Source: a virus
DNA length: 35,244 nucleotides
Virus record (IMG/VR): IMGVR_UViG_3300032677_000097
Span: 1-35,244 of that record
Direction: 5' to 3' (one strand)
Position numbers and translations under genes: made by a program. Every line of letters begins with the position of its first letter. Within the stretch, counting starts at the first letter, position 1. Positions 21,448 to 28,028 of the stretch are shown here, piece by piece. The notes under the pieces are model-generated. The model was not told where the DNA came from. It made no database searches and saw only the letters and a list, made by a program, of their open reading frames with translations.

Positions 21448-21680
21448 AACCATTTCAACTTGAAGTGCGTAGCATCTGCAGGCTGTTCAAATCTAAAACA
21501 AAATCCTTCAGTGCTGTTAAATCCGTGTAAGTGATATCGCCCGCCTTCGGCTGTTTCGATCCAGTTGAGTATTTCCCTAATAGGATACCTAGGACCATCA
21601 AATACATCTCGCCATAGTATTATAACTTCTTCCCAACTAGTGTGCGGGCCATTAATATGCTCAAACGGTATTTGTATCAT
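21444..21680 (-). CDS. F-x-L-K-W family small protein, 78 aa
   Basis: It ends FEQPADATHFKLKWL, one of the most regular endings. The central motif IREILNWIETAEGG matches the Trp-helix position of its neighbours, and it starts with a short strand (MIQIPFEHI). ATGA overlaps at both ends. Confidence 0.73.
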   Translation of the reverse strand: MIQIPFEHINGPHTSWEEVIILWRDVFDGPRYPIREILNWIETAEGGRYHLHGFNSTEGFCFRFEQPADATHFKLKWL

Positions 21681-21922
21681 TTAAACTTCAAGGTAAAGGC
21701 TGTTGCATCCGGTTCGTCAATAAACCAAAATGCCGCTATATAATCGTGTTGGTAGCTTGCATCTGAAGTATCTAACAATTCTGACCACATTAAACTTAAA
21801 TCATTTTCCCTACACCATTTCTTCATTTTCCACATTACGGTTTTAGGGTCAGCAATTACGACTTGATGGCATCGATCAAGTACAGCTTGCGGAGGAGTTA
21901 GGTCAACATTGTTTACATACAT
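21677..21922 (-). CDS. F-x-L-K-W family small protein, 81 aa
   Basis: It ends IDEPDATAFTLKFK and has the central motif WKMKKWCRENDLSLMW, very close to the Trp-Cys helix in other members. The start overlaps the upstream stop as TAATG. Confidence 0.73.
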   Translation of the reverse strand: MYVNNVDLTPPQAVLDRCHQVVIADPKTVMWKMKKWCRENDLSLMWSELLDTSDASYQHDYIAAFWFIDEPDATAFTLKFK

Positions 21923-22212
21923 TATGTGTATTTCAACTTATAAAATGTGTACTTGGCTTCGTCTATAATTTCAAATGTTTGCCCAATCATGTTATCAGGA
22001 CGGTGTATACGAAATCCGTATGTTTCTTCTAACCATGTAGCGAATCCTTCTAATTCAAACTTCAGCCCTTCTGCTATACGTATATTATCGTATTCAGCCT
22101 TGGCTATCTGTAATGAACGCCAATGGTCATACTTCTCAGCTGAATCTGCTCTAGGGATTAAAGAATCTATCCGAGCTTCAAAATCTGAATATAAGTGATT
22201 GTTATTTGCCAT
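21922..22212 (-). CDS. F-x-L-K-W family small protein, 96 aa
   Basis: It ends EAKYTFYKLKYT and has FATWLEETYGFRIH as the central Trp-helix motif. It is longer than most because of an N-terminal helical extension (SDFEARIDSLIPRADSAE). The ATG lies 11 bp inside the upstream gene. Confidence 0.7.
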   Translation of the reverse strand: MANNNHLYSDFEARIDSLIPRADSAEKYDHWRSLQIAKAEYDNIRIAEGLKFELEGFATWLEETYGFRIHRPDNMIGQTFEIIDEAKYTFYKLKYT

Positions 22213-22408
22213 CTACATTATCCAATACTGATTTAGCATACCAGCCCATGCGGCCTTCTGGGTCCATGCGTTGTATATCTTCCAGGCCTGTTCTCATGAG
22301 TTCGTTTTGTTCTTGTAGGGTGTATATACGATTGCGTAGGTTGCCAGCTTGCATCCATGACATAAGCATAGATACAAACTTACCGGCTATAGCTGACCAA
22401 TCAATCAA
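22202..22408 (-). CDS. hypothetical coiled-coil protein within the array, 68 aa
   Basis: It does not carry the family ending. A hydrophobic helix at the start (WSAIAGKFVSMLMSWMQAG) is followed by a heptad-like segment (LRNRIYTLQEQNELMRTGL) and DPEGRMGWYAKSVLDN. The first helix could be amphipathic and touch a membrane. ATGA overlap with the upstream gene. Confidence 0.65.
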   Translation of the reverse strand: MIDWSAIAGKFVSMLMSWMQAGNLRNRIYTLQEQNELMRTGLEDIQRMDPEGRMGWYAKSVLDNVDGK

Positions 22409-22686
22409 TATTCATTCCTTAATATATCAAATGCATTGCCGTATTCGTATCGGTTGTATTTCATTACCGGAAACTTGCTGTCTGATTGCCACCGGCGATA
22501 GACAGTCTTACACCATTGCCAATTGCCGTGTATATCCCGAACAGGCCGCCAGGCAAACCACCGCTCCCATTTTGGCATTGCAGTTTTAACATCGTGTTCG
22601 GGAACTATTCTCCAGTTGACGCCATCGTACATTTCCCAGTTATTAGTAGATGGGTTATAGCGTAATTTTCCAGCTTCTACAGTCAT
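22405..22686 (-). CDS. Trp-rich hypothetical protein, copy 1, 93 aa
   Basis: Ten Trp residues in 93 are concentrated in RWFAWRPVRDIHGNWQWCKT, followed by VYRRW and the ending YEYGNAFDILRNEY. The neighbouring gene at 22683-22952 has the same plan (N-G-x-W-x-W ... Y-G-x-x-F-D-x-L), so the two are paralogues of a second small family. No function is known. ATGA overlaps on both sides. Confidence 0.68.
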   Translation of the reverse strand: MTVEAGKLRYNPSTNNWEMYDGVNWRIVPEHDVKTAMPKWERWFAWRPVRDIHGNWQWCKTVYRRWQSDSKFPVMKYNRYEYGNAFDILRNEY

Positions 22687-22952
22687 CTATCGTCCTTCAA
22701 CCTATCAAAGTTGTCACCGTAGTATCTATGTACTCCACCTGGGCCAAAGCGTTCTGTGTACCAAATCCACTCACGCCAATACCAACGACCATTTATACAT
22801 CTGGGTAGTATAGAACAGAAATGTTTGTGCCATATGGCTTTATCTCCACTAATTCTACTCATCTCTTTCCTAACTTGAATATCATCTAGTTGCCAAAGTA
22901 CGTGTTGTTGTTTGTATTCCTCTGCATCAAATTTATAATCTTCTATGTCCAT
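22683..22952 (-). CDS. Trp-rich hypothetical protein, copy 2, 89 aa
   Basis: This parallels its neighbour: CINGRWYWREWIWYTERFGP in the centre and RYYGDNFDRLKDDR at the end. The N-terminal half is helical and charged. It overlaps the upstream stop as TAATG. Function unknown. Confidence 0.68.
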   Translation of the reverse strand: MDIEDYKFDAEEYKQQHVLWQLDDIQVRKEMSRISGDKAIWHKHFCSILPRCINGRWYWREWIWYTERFGPGGVHRYYGDNFDRLKDDR

Positions 22953-23176
22953 TACTTAAACCTTAGTCTAAACATTATAGCATCTTGCTCGTTAGCAAAC
23001 CAATAACAATCTTCATGCGGGCCTTCCACAACCACTGCCATGGCAATATCCGGGAAATCTCTCCACCAAGCGGCATTCCATTGCCCGATATGCTCTAAAC
23101 ACCAAGGCTCGCAGTCTGAGTAATGACTGTAGGTTTTTACAGGCACGGTCAGTACAGGATTACGATCTATAGCCAC
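22952..23176 (-). CDS. F-x-L-R-F family small protein, about 74 aa
   Basis: A clear member: it ends NEQDAIMFRLRFK and has CEPWCLEHIGQWNAAWW in the centre. The start is uncertain because no ATG is placed well: GTG 23176 gives a 10-bp overlap with the upstream gene, while TTG 23191 would give 25 bp. GTG is used here. Confidence 0.65.
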   Translation of the reverse strand: MAIDRNPVLTVPVKTYSHYSDCEPWCLEHIGQWNAAWWRDFPDIAMAVVVEGPHEDCYWFANEQDAIMFRLRFK

Positions 23177-23385
23177 CTCAGCATAAACCAAGTGTAGTCT
23201 TCGTCGCGATCAAATATATAATAAATTTCGCTACAATCGCTGTTGGAATCTGGCCTGCATCGAAACGCTTCGCGCCACCGCTGAGCATACTGGTTTGGCC
23301 GTTCTAAATGCTCAATCGGCAAGGTACGCTTGGCATTCCAAAACGCACGATTAAATGTATCGTCTAGCACATTAACTCGAATCAT
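23167..23385 (-). CDS. F-x-L-R-W family small protein, 72 aa
   Basis: It ends DRDEDYTWFMLRWL. The centre (RPNQYAQRWREAFRCRP) keeps a Trp in the helix position. ATG 23385 forms ATGA with the previous stop; an in-frame start two codons earlier is unlikely. Confidence 0.71.
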   Translation of the reverse strand: MIRVNVLDDTFNRAFWNAKRTLPIEHLERPNQYAQRWREAFRCRPDSNSDCSEIYYIFDRDEDYTWFMLRWL

Positions 23386-23687
23386 CCCCACCTTAGTAAA
23401 AACATAGTACGATCTTGTTCCGTATTAAAATGTACAACCATACCCCGTTGTGTTATAGCACCATTACTTGCCTCAATCCATTGATCAATCTCTTTTTGAT
23501 TTATATGCCACCAAGCATAATCTTCAATGATTAACAATAAGTCTCGGTCAATTGGAGACGTAGCAGGAATAAACTTGCCGCCTGTTTGTATTTGTATAAC
23601 ACCGTTAAGGAAGGTTAGTTCCTGTCCATTGTGTTCTACAGTAACTTGCTCGAGCGTTGGCGTCAGTTGTTTATAGATCTTTTTCAT
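23382..23687 (-). CDS. F-x-L-R-W family small protein with N-terminal extension, 101 aa
   Basis: The last 50 residues match the family (DYAWWHINQKEIDQWIEAS, ending TEQDRTMFLLRWG). The first 50 (EQVTVEHNGQELTFLNGVIQ ...) are an added beta-rich part not seen in neighbours. The ATG overlaps the upstream gene by 17 bp. Confidence 0.68.
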   Translation of the reverse strand: MKKIYKQLTPTLEQVTVEHNGQELTFLNGVIQIQTGGKFIPATSPIDRDLLLIIEDYAWWHINQKEIDQWIEASNGAITQRGMVVHFNTEQDRTMFLLRWG

Positions 23688-24024
23688 ATATTAGTGTAAT
23701 ACGATTAAGTGCTTGTCTAGGAGTAGTATGTCTTGTTTGTACATAGATCTGCCCGTCGGGGAAATCGTACGTTAGCATCCAATTAAAATAACGCTTATCG
23801 TATATATGTCCTTCTTTGTACATTAAAGTTTCTACTAAGTTGGGTAATGTACGTTCTTCTGGATATATACCATCGGGACGTTTAATACGCTCAATTAAGA
23901 TTTCCTCTTGTAATTCTCTGTAGGTTAGGGGCTCTACTACAATCTCTGTCCACAAGGGATTCTTACGTTCTCGATTTAGGACCGCAATCATGTCCTTGTC
24001 CCGCATAATAAGTTTTACTTTCAT
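23671..24024 (-). CDS. hypothetical protein, 117 aa, borderline array relative
   Basis: The start (MKVKLIMRDKDMIAVLNRER) forms ATGA at 24024. The protein is longer than the family and ends QALNRITLIYEKDL, which only loosely recalls the F-x-L-K-W ending. It has a charged helical middle (RELQEEILIERIKRPDGIYP) and an aromatic strand part (YFNWMLTYDFPDGQIYVQT). No family is recognised. Confidence 0.62.
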   Translation of the reverse strand: MKVKLIMRDKDMIAVLNRERKNPLWTEIVVEPLTYRELQEEILIERIKRPDGIYPEERTLPNLVETLMYKEGHIYDKRYFNWMLTYDFPDGQIYVQTRHTTPRQALNRITLIYEKDL

Positions 24025-24299
24025 AGCGTCTCTATATCCTTGCAAATAAGTTTAAGCCATACGAGTTCTCGTTCATCAACTTTGCCCCAACTAAGATCAG
24101 TGTGCGGACCTTTAACTAGGCAAACACCATTGGCATTTTCCATCCATACTCTAGTACTGTGCTTTACGGCTTCATCGTGCCAGACTGGATTGAACATACC
24201 AGTCTTACCTGGATGCACGTCAAACTGTGCCAAGTAACGGCAGGTAGTACGTCCAAACATTTTAACATCTTGTTTGAGTTCGTAATAGTAATTGATCAT
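24021..24299 (-). CDS. hypothetical protein, 92 aa, borderline array relative
   Basis: The ending ERELVWLKLICKDIETL looks like a shifted form of the family ending (W-L-K-L). The N-terminal half is Tyr/Arg-rich (YYYELKQDVKMFGRTTCRYL) and the centre has VWMENANGVCLVKGPHTDL, which compares with VVEGPHEDCYWF in the member at 22952-23176. Membership is plausible but not certain. Confidence 0.62.
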   Translation of the reverse strand: MINYYYELKQDVKMFGRTTCRYLAQFDVHPGKTGMFNPVWHDEAVKHSTRVWMENANGVCLVKGPHTDLSWGKVDERELVWLKLICKDIETL

Positions 24300-24300
24300 A

Positions 24301-24498
24301 TTACCAATCTGTTTTTAAGCGGCGACTTTGCCCATGATTACAGTCAGCACAATACCGATGCTGGTATGCATATAAGTTACTGGCTTTCTTTTCAATCGCA
24401 GACCATTTAAGCCAACGGTGTAAGCCAACACGACATTGCCAACGTTCTACAATAGGCTCTTGATCTTTTAATGTTCTAAATGTATTTTCTTTATTCAT
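24301..24498 (-). CDS. small Cys/His protein, 65 aa
   Basis: WQCRVGLHRWLKW followed by HRYCADCNHG gives possible zinc ligands (Cys, His, CxxC). This W-Q-C-x-x-G-x-H-x-W pattern is seen in other phage accessory proteins without known role. It lacks the F-x-L-K-W ending. It lies 1 bp and 2 bp from its neighbours. Confidence 0.65.
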   Translation of the reverse strand: MNKENTFRTLKDQEPIVERWQCRVGLHRWLKWSAIEKKASNLYAYQHRYCADCNHGQSRRLKTDW

Positions 24499-24500
24499 TG

Positions 24501-24812
24501 TTAAAACCCATGCCCGTCAACATATCCAATCATTTGTTGGCTTCCATCTTCCCAACGCTCAACTCTCATTAGTATTAATTGTCCTGTACCGCCATATTTT
24601 AATTTTAACATAGCTTCTTGGTCATCGTCAATGGTATCTACAAAAACCTGCCCGGGACCGCTAAAGACCTGTATAGGACGACCTTCTTCAAATAAGTTTT
24701 GAAACTCGTACTTAGTTTCAAGTGCATGACAGCACCCACGCAACCACTCAACGTCTGCTTCGTCAATATGATCTTTTTCAATGCGCCAACGCTTTAGAGT
24801 CATTTCCATCAT
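24501..24812 (-). CDS. F/M-x-L-K-Y family small protein with C-terminal extension, 103 aa
   Basis: The family ending occurs internally (DDDQEAMLKLKYGGTGQLI) with Leu/Met replacing the first Phe, and is followed by 30 more residues (MRVERWEDGSQQMIGYVDGH). The centre has ADVEWLRGCCHALETKY, matching the Trp-helix. The extension looks like a fused small beta unit. ATG 24812 makes ATGA. Confidence 0.68.
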   Translation of the reverse strand: MMEMTLKRWRIEKDHIDEADVEWLRGCCHALETKYEFQNLFEEGRPIQVFSGPGQVFVDTIDDDQEAMLKLKYGGTGQLILMRVERWEDGSQQMIGYVDGHGF

Positions 24813-24994
24813 AGCCAATATAATGCAAACAAGCTCGCATCCTCTTCTCGTTCAAACTGCATAAACTGTGTGCCAAAGGCAAATCGCTGATACCAACGAT
24901 CAGGATCCATTTCGCCGAACTGATCCCAACACCATTGGGCAATATCACGGTGCTTGTGATAATATTCAGTGCGATCTAATGTAAATTCAATCAT
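24809..24994 (-). CDS. F-x-L-Y-W family small protein, 61 aa
   Basis: One of the shortest and most typical members: first strand MIEFTLDR, helix IAQWCWDQFGEMDPDRWYQR, strand FMQFEREEDASLFALYWL. It therefore outlines the minimal family fold (strand, helix, strand, strand, closing motif). ATG 24994 makes ATGA. Confidence 0.73.
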   Translation of the reverse strand: MIEFTLDRTEYYHKHRDIAQWCWDQFGEMDPDRWYQRFAFGTQFMQFEREEDASLFALYWL

Positions 24995-25224
24995 AGCCAT
25001 TTTAATCTAAACATTGTTTCTGCGGCATCGCTATAAAAGTCCAAGTGTATTTCACGTATTACATTATAGTAAATACCAAACTTGTCCTCTTTGTAGGTAT
25101 GCTCTCTAGCAGTAAAGCCCAACTCACGCCGCATTTTATCTCTTAATAAGACCATGCTACGACCGTGTTCGGCTATAATACTGTCCTGTACAATCCGCCA
25201 TTCTTGTAATGAAAGTATAATCAC
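24991..25224 (-). CDS. F-x-L-K-W family small protein, GTG start, 77 aa
   Basis: It ends DAAETMFRLKWL. It starts at GTG 25224 in a GTGA overlap with the previous stop; no ATG is close by. A charged helix (GRSMVLLRDKMRRELGFTAR) fills the middle and lacks the usual Trp-Cys. Confidence 0.7.
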   Translation of the reverse strand: MIILSLQEWRIVQDSIIAEHGRSMVLLRDKMRRELGFTAREHTYKEDKFGIYYNVIREIHLDFYSDAAETMFRLKWL

Positions 25225-25475
25225 GATTTAATACCCAAGTACTTTAAGTTATAGAATGTTAATGCCTCGCCTGTAAGGGGTGCGTAGATACGAATCTTAA
25301 ATCCCCATGTAACAGGATCCGAATCGACGAAAAATACCAAATCGTCGCACTTTGATTTTAACCATTTGGCTTCTTCGCTCTGTTCCCATTGGTATATAGG
25401 TTCTGCTGCATACAGGTAAGGGTCTTCACAATCGCCCATTCTTATTTCTTTTACTAAGGTCCCCCTAGAGTCCAT
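25221..25475 (-). CDS. F-x-L-K-Y family small protein, 84 aa
   Basis: It ends GEALTFYNLKYLGIKS, the family ending plus five residues. The centre has EEAKWLKSKCDDLVFFVD with the Trp-helix. The ATG lies 11 bp inside the upstream gene. Confidence 0.69.
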   Translation of the reverse strand: MDSRGTLVKEIRMGDCEDPYLYAAEPIYQWEQSEEAKWLKSKCDDLVFFVDSDPVTWGFKIRIYAPLTGEALTFYNLKYLGIKS

Positions 25476-25722
25476 TAATTAATCCCCCAACAAATTCTGC
25501 TGTATATTCTTCCCGGTACCGACGATGGCCACCAGTCTTTAACTGAAACATAAGCGCATCATGTTCATCTGTGAATGTAAAGTCCATCCAATCGTGTGTG
25601 GGATGAAAGGATACTCGATCTCCTGGTAATCCGTAAGTTTCTACAGTCCAAGCAAGTAGTTCATTCCATGCGTGTTTATGATTTGCTGGATCTGCCCAAG
25701 GTACTCTAATCGTTACGCTCAT
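25465..25722 (-). CDS. F-x-L-K-T family small protein with extension, 85 aa
   Basis: The core ends DEHDALMFQLKTGG and a 17-residue tail (RRYREEYTAEFVGGLI ...) follows. The start MSVTIRVPWADPANHKHAW and the helix NELLAWTVETYGLPGDRV fit the family closely. The L-K-x-G-G pattern recalls the member at 24501-24812, which also carries a tail. Confidence 0.7.
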   Translation of the reverse strand: MSVTIRVPWADPANHKHAWNELLAWTVETYGLPGDRVSFHPTHDWMDFTFTDEHDALMFQLKTGGHRRYREEYTAEFVGGLINGL

Positions 25723-25918
25723 TCTTTGCTTTCAACATGCGCCAAGCTCTTGGCTCTAAATGTTTGCACTCCCAAAATAACTTCTTCTTAACGCGACTAT
25801 ATCTAACGTAAACATGCCAGCGATCTAAACTCAATACAAATCCTACACTACGATCACCTGGGCGCCAAATGCTCAGTCCAGGTTTAACAGGAGCACCTTC
25901 GTCTCTCCACTGTATCAT
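25706..25918 (-). CDS. basic hypothetical protein, 70 aa
   Basis: It is not a family member. It starts MIQWRDEGAPVKPGLSIWRP and continues with a strand (VGFVLSLDRWHVYVRYSRV) and a basic end (KKKLFWECKHLEPRAWRML). The charge would suit nucleic-acid binding. Its ATG overlaps the upstream stop as ATGA. Confidence 0.65.
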   Translation of the reverse strand: MIQWRDEGAPVKPGLSIWRPGDRSVGFVLSLDRWHVYVRYSRVKKKLFWECKHLEPRAWRMLKAKNERND

Positions 25919-26163
25919 GAGAATTTTAATAATGCTGTTGTGTACATTTGCTCTGCATCCTTACGATTGCTGTACTTCCAATGTGATCCCCAACGACCAC
26001 CTTTGTTGCGTAAGGGATCAAAGAAATTACGAATTTCGTGTTCAACTTCGTGTTCCAGTGTCCACGCCTCGCAACGAACTTCATACCACTTCTTATCTTT
26101 TTTCTTGCATTGTACAAGGGCAAAGCATCCAACTTGGCTTAGTGTTTTATTCTGATTACTCAA
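25915..26163 (-). CDS. array-associated protein, TTG start, 82 aa
   Basis: TTG 26163 is chosen because AAGGTGG lies 5-6 nt upstream and it makes a TTGA overlap; the in-frame GTG at 26172 lies inside that ribosome site. The protein has two Cys in CFALVQCKKKDKKWYEV and ends KDAEQMYTTALLKFS, a loose version of the family ending. Confidence 0.62.
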   Translation of the reverse strand: MSNQNKTLSQVGCFALVQCKKKDKKWYEVRCEAWTLEHEVEHEIRNFFDPLRNKGGRWGSHWKYSNRKDAEQMYTTALLKFS

Positions 26164-26360
26164 TTGGCCCACCTTAATCTAAATAAGGTTTCACTTTCTG
26201 CGTCGGGTAAATAGAACCTCCAGTGATAACTGGGAAAGTCGGTCATGAAGTTCCATTTATCCGATTCAAAATGTTGTCCACACCATCGTATAATTCGCTC
26301 GATCTGTGTTGGGGTTAGTTTAGTTGTATTAAGTACTACGCAATTTGATTTAGGGTCCAT
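26160..26360 (-). CDS. F-x-L-R-W family small protein, first of the array, 66 aa
   Basis: It has the central motif IERIIRWCGQHFESDKWNF and ends DAESETLFRLRWAN, both typical. It is the first gene after the promoter at 26366-26394, and its ATG begins only 5 bp past the -10, so the transcript would be leaderless. Its composition is closest to the stray member at 2311-2502. Confidence 0.72.
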   Translation of the reverse strand: MDPKSNCVVLNTTKLTPTQIERIIRWCGQHFESDKWNFMTDFPSYHWRFYLPDAESETLFRLRWAN

Positions 26361-26365
26361 ATACT

Positions 26366-26394
26366 ATTATAACATATTGGCAATTAATTGTCAG
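26366..26394 (-). promoter_or_regulatory. sigma70-like promoter of the small-protein array
   Basis: CTGACA (26394-26389), 17-bp spacer starting ATTAATT, TATAAT (26371-26366), minus strand. The -35 overlaps the TGA of the 122-aa gene. It could transcribe the whole array together with tctB and tctA. Confidence 0.82.
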
Positions 26395-26759
26395 GATTTT
26401 TTAAGTACTTCCCACATGGCTTTTTGATCCAACAGTTTCCGTTCAAGTTCTCGGTAACGGTCAGCACAAGCCCTAAGCTCTTCGAATTCTTTTTCAAGCA
26501 CGGGATTTGGTTGTAGCACGGCCAAGCGTTCTGTGATGGTTTTCAAGGTCTCTCGGAGACTCCACCCGTCAAGTTTGATATCCTTATCGGTTATTTCGAT
26601 TTTGGATGCACTTGGTGCCCACGAGGCTGTTGTGGCTGTGGTATAGGAGAGTCCAGCAGACGGGATAGCTGTACCAATGGTTATATTACCATAGGAATGT
26701 CCAGCAAGTCCTGCCCCAGTTACTGGAATTGTTGTTGAATACGTTGGTTGTTTGGCCAT
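26391..26759 (-). CDS. conserved phage protein, possibly virion-associated, 122 aa
   Basis: The first 55 residues are Thr/Ala/Gly/Ser-rich and probably extended (PVTGAGLAGHSYGNITIGTA). The second half is a charged helix with a well-known pattern, LKTITERLAVLQPNPVLEKE followed by FEELRACADRYRELERKLL and MWEVLK. Relatives are widespread in phages, usually annotated hypothetical. The ribosome site AAGGA is inside the hairpin at 26760-26793, so translation may be controlled by that structure. Confidence 0.75.
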   Translation of the reverse strand: MAKQPTYSTTIPVTGAGLAGHSYGNITIGTAIPSAGLSYTTATTASWAPSASKIEITDKDIKLDGWSLRETLKTITERLAVLQPNPVLEKEFEELRACADRYRELERKLLDQKAMWEVLKKS

Positions 26760-26793
26760 AAAAATCCTTATACGGTTAAGTATAAGGATTTTT
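26760..26793 (-). terminator. 14-bp perfect hairpin, terminator-like, burying a ribosome site
   Basis: Arms 26760-26773 and 26780-26793 are perfect complements around a 6-nt loop. On the minus strand the 3' arm ends AAGGATTTTT and ATG follows after one base, so the arm serves both as U-tract and as ribosome site of the 122-aa gene. It lies 22 bp after the stop of the upstream 114-aa gene. Confidence 0.78.
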
Positions 26794-26815
26794 ACTTAAT
26801 AAGTCAAATGAATAT

Positions 26816-27160
26816 TTAAACGTCTGTTAGTACTGTATGATCTGCTGGACGAGTTAGACTTGGATCGTTTGCATATTGAGCCGCAAATGATCTCCATTCT
26901 GTGTCGTCTTCGATTACGCCGTTAAACACATAAGTAACACCTTCTTTAACTTCACCTTCTGCAGGTGTAATTGGTGTCATTACTACTGTGCCTGCTGTTT
27001 TTGCCGCTTCAAAAATTGCTGCTTGACGAGCAGCAGACGCTTGGAATTTAACAAAATCATCTGCTGATAATGTATCTTTAGCCCAGATGTCTAAAGATAC
27101 CAATGTTGTTACTCCATCAACTACTTTGGTAGCTGTGTAAAAATTTCCTGTTGTTGCCAT
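26816..27160 (-). CDS. hypothetical late protein, 114 aa
   Basis: The protein starts MATTGNFYTATKVVDGVTTL and is Ala/Thr/Val-rich with a helix (ADDFVKFQASAARQAAIFEA) and then strands (GVTYVFNGVIEDDTEWRSF). This composition and its late box (27191-27198) suggest a virion or assembly protein. GGAGAG precedes the ATG. No family is recognised. Confidence 0.68.
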   Translation of the reverse strand: MATTGNFYTATKVVDGVTTLVSLDIWAKDTLSADDFVKFQASAARQAAIFEAAKTAGTVVMTPITPAEGEVKEGVTYVFNGVIEDDTEWRSFAAQYANDPSLTRPADHTVLTDV

Positions 27161-27190
27161 GGTTACTCTCCTAAGTATAATACTTTATAA

Positions 27191-27198
27191 TATTTATC
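27191..27198 (-). promoter_or_regulatory. late promoter box GATAAATA
   Basis: NATAAATA match on the minus strand in the 36-bp gap before the gene at 27160, leaving a leader of about 24 nt with a GGAGAG ribosome site. It overlaps the stop codon of the phosphoesterase gene. Confidence 0.6.
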
Positions 27199-28027
27199 AA
27201 ATTTCAAAACTAAATCCAGGGTCAAACTGCTCTGCACGGTCTTCGTAGCCCTTATATCCACGTGGATTACAAATAATACGAGTAGACCCGATCATATAAT
27301 CAAATACATCGTGGGTATGCCCGTGGGTCCACACTTTAATCTGTGGATTTTCTAAGATAAACTCACTGAGATCACTTGAATAAGCACCATTCATTAAATG
27401 GTCCCCGGCATACTGTGGCTTGATACTGGCCTTACTAGGTGAATGATGGGTTACTACCACAAACTTTTGATCAAACTTATCTTTAACTGTTTCTGCAATA
27501 AACTGCTTGCTTGCAAAGTGATCACTAACAGTACGCTCGGGATCTAAACGATGGTAAACATTCTTGGCTTCGTTAAATTGTGTAATCTGCTTGTAATCAT
27601 TCATTTGTTGTTTCATATGGAACATGGTCAAGGGATCTGCCTTGTTCATATCAGTCCACAGGGTAGCACCAACAAAAACAACATCATCAATGGTATGTGT
27701 TTGGTTTTCAAGCAGGGTTACATTATCGGGCAAATTGGATGCAATGTGAGCATAGGTCTTTTGATACTGAAAACCATAGTGTTCGTGGTTACCCATGACC
27801 ATAACAACCTCGCGATACTTGCTACACTCTTCTTCAAAGAATCTGTAGTACCTGTCAGGTCTTTGGTCTTTGCGTTCGTGCTCAAATAAGATCATGTCCC
27901 GGTTGTACATGTCTTTCTTTAGGCGTCGTGCTTCACAGATATCACCACTGAGGATTAATACATCGCCACCGGGCAAGGTAAGATCTGCAAAGTCCAAGTG
28001 TAGGTCACTAATTACTGCTACTTTCAT
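27197..28027 (-). CDS. calcineurin-like metallophosphoesterase, 276 aa
   Basis: All five motif blocks are present: SDLHLDF (Asp8, His10), LILSGDICEA (Asp29), MVMGNHEHYG, VVTHHSPS and WTHGHTHDVFDY. They build the two-metal site of the calcineurin-like fold. The enzyme should hydrolyse a phosphomono- or diester (nucleotide, cyclic nucleotide or nucleic-acid end); the substrate is not visible. The start at ATG 28027 lies 1 nt after the stop of the upstream gene; an in-frame ATG at 28081 would extend it into that gene by 54 bp. Cyclic-nucleotide cleavage as counter-defence is possible but unproven. Confidence 0.88.
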   Translation of the reverse strand: MKVAVISDLHLDFADLTLPGGDVLILSGDICEARRLKKDMYNRDMILFEHERKDQRPDRYYRFFEEECSKYREVVMVMGNHEHYGFQYQKTYAHIASNLPDNVTLLENQTHTIDDVVFVGATLWTDMNKADPLTMFHMKQQMNDYKQITQFNEAKNVYHRLDPERTVSDHFASKQFIAETVKDKFDQKFVVVTHHSPSKASIKPQYAGDHLMNGAYSSDLSEFILENPQIKVWTHGHTHDVFDYMIGSTRIICNPRGYKGYEDRAEQFDPGFSFEI

Positions 28028-28028
28028 A

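Noticed and set aside
22206-22589. 127-aa open frame on the plus strand
   Set aside because: It crosses the junction of two coupled minus-strand genes and shows no family features.
20536-26360. CRISPR-like or tandem DNA repeat explanation for the array
   Set aside because: The similarity is at protein level only; no regularly spaced identical DNA repeats are present.
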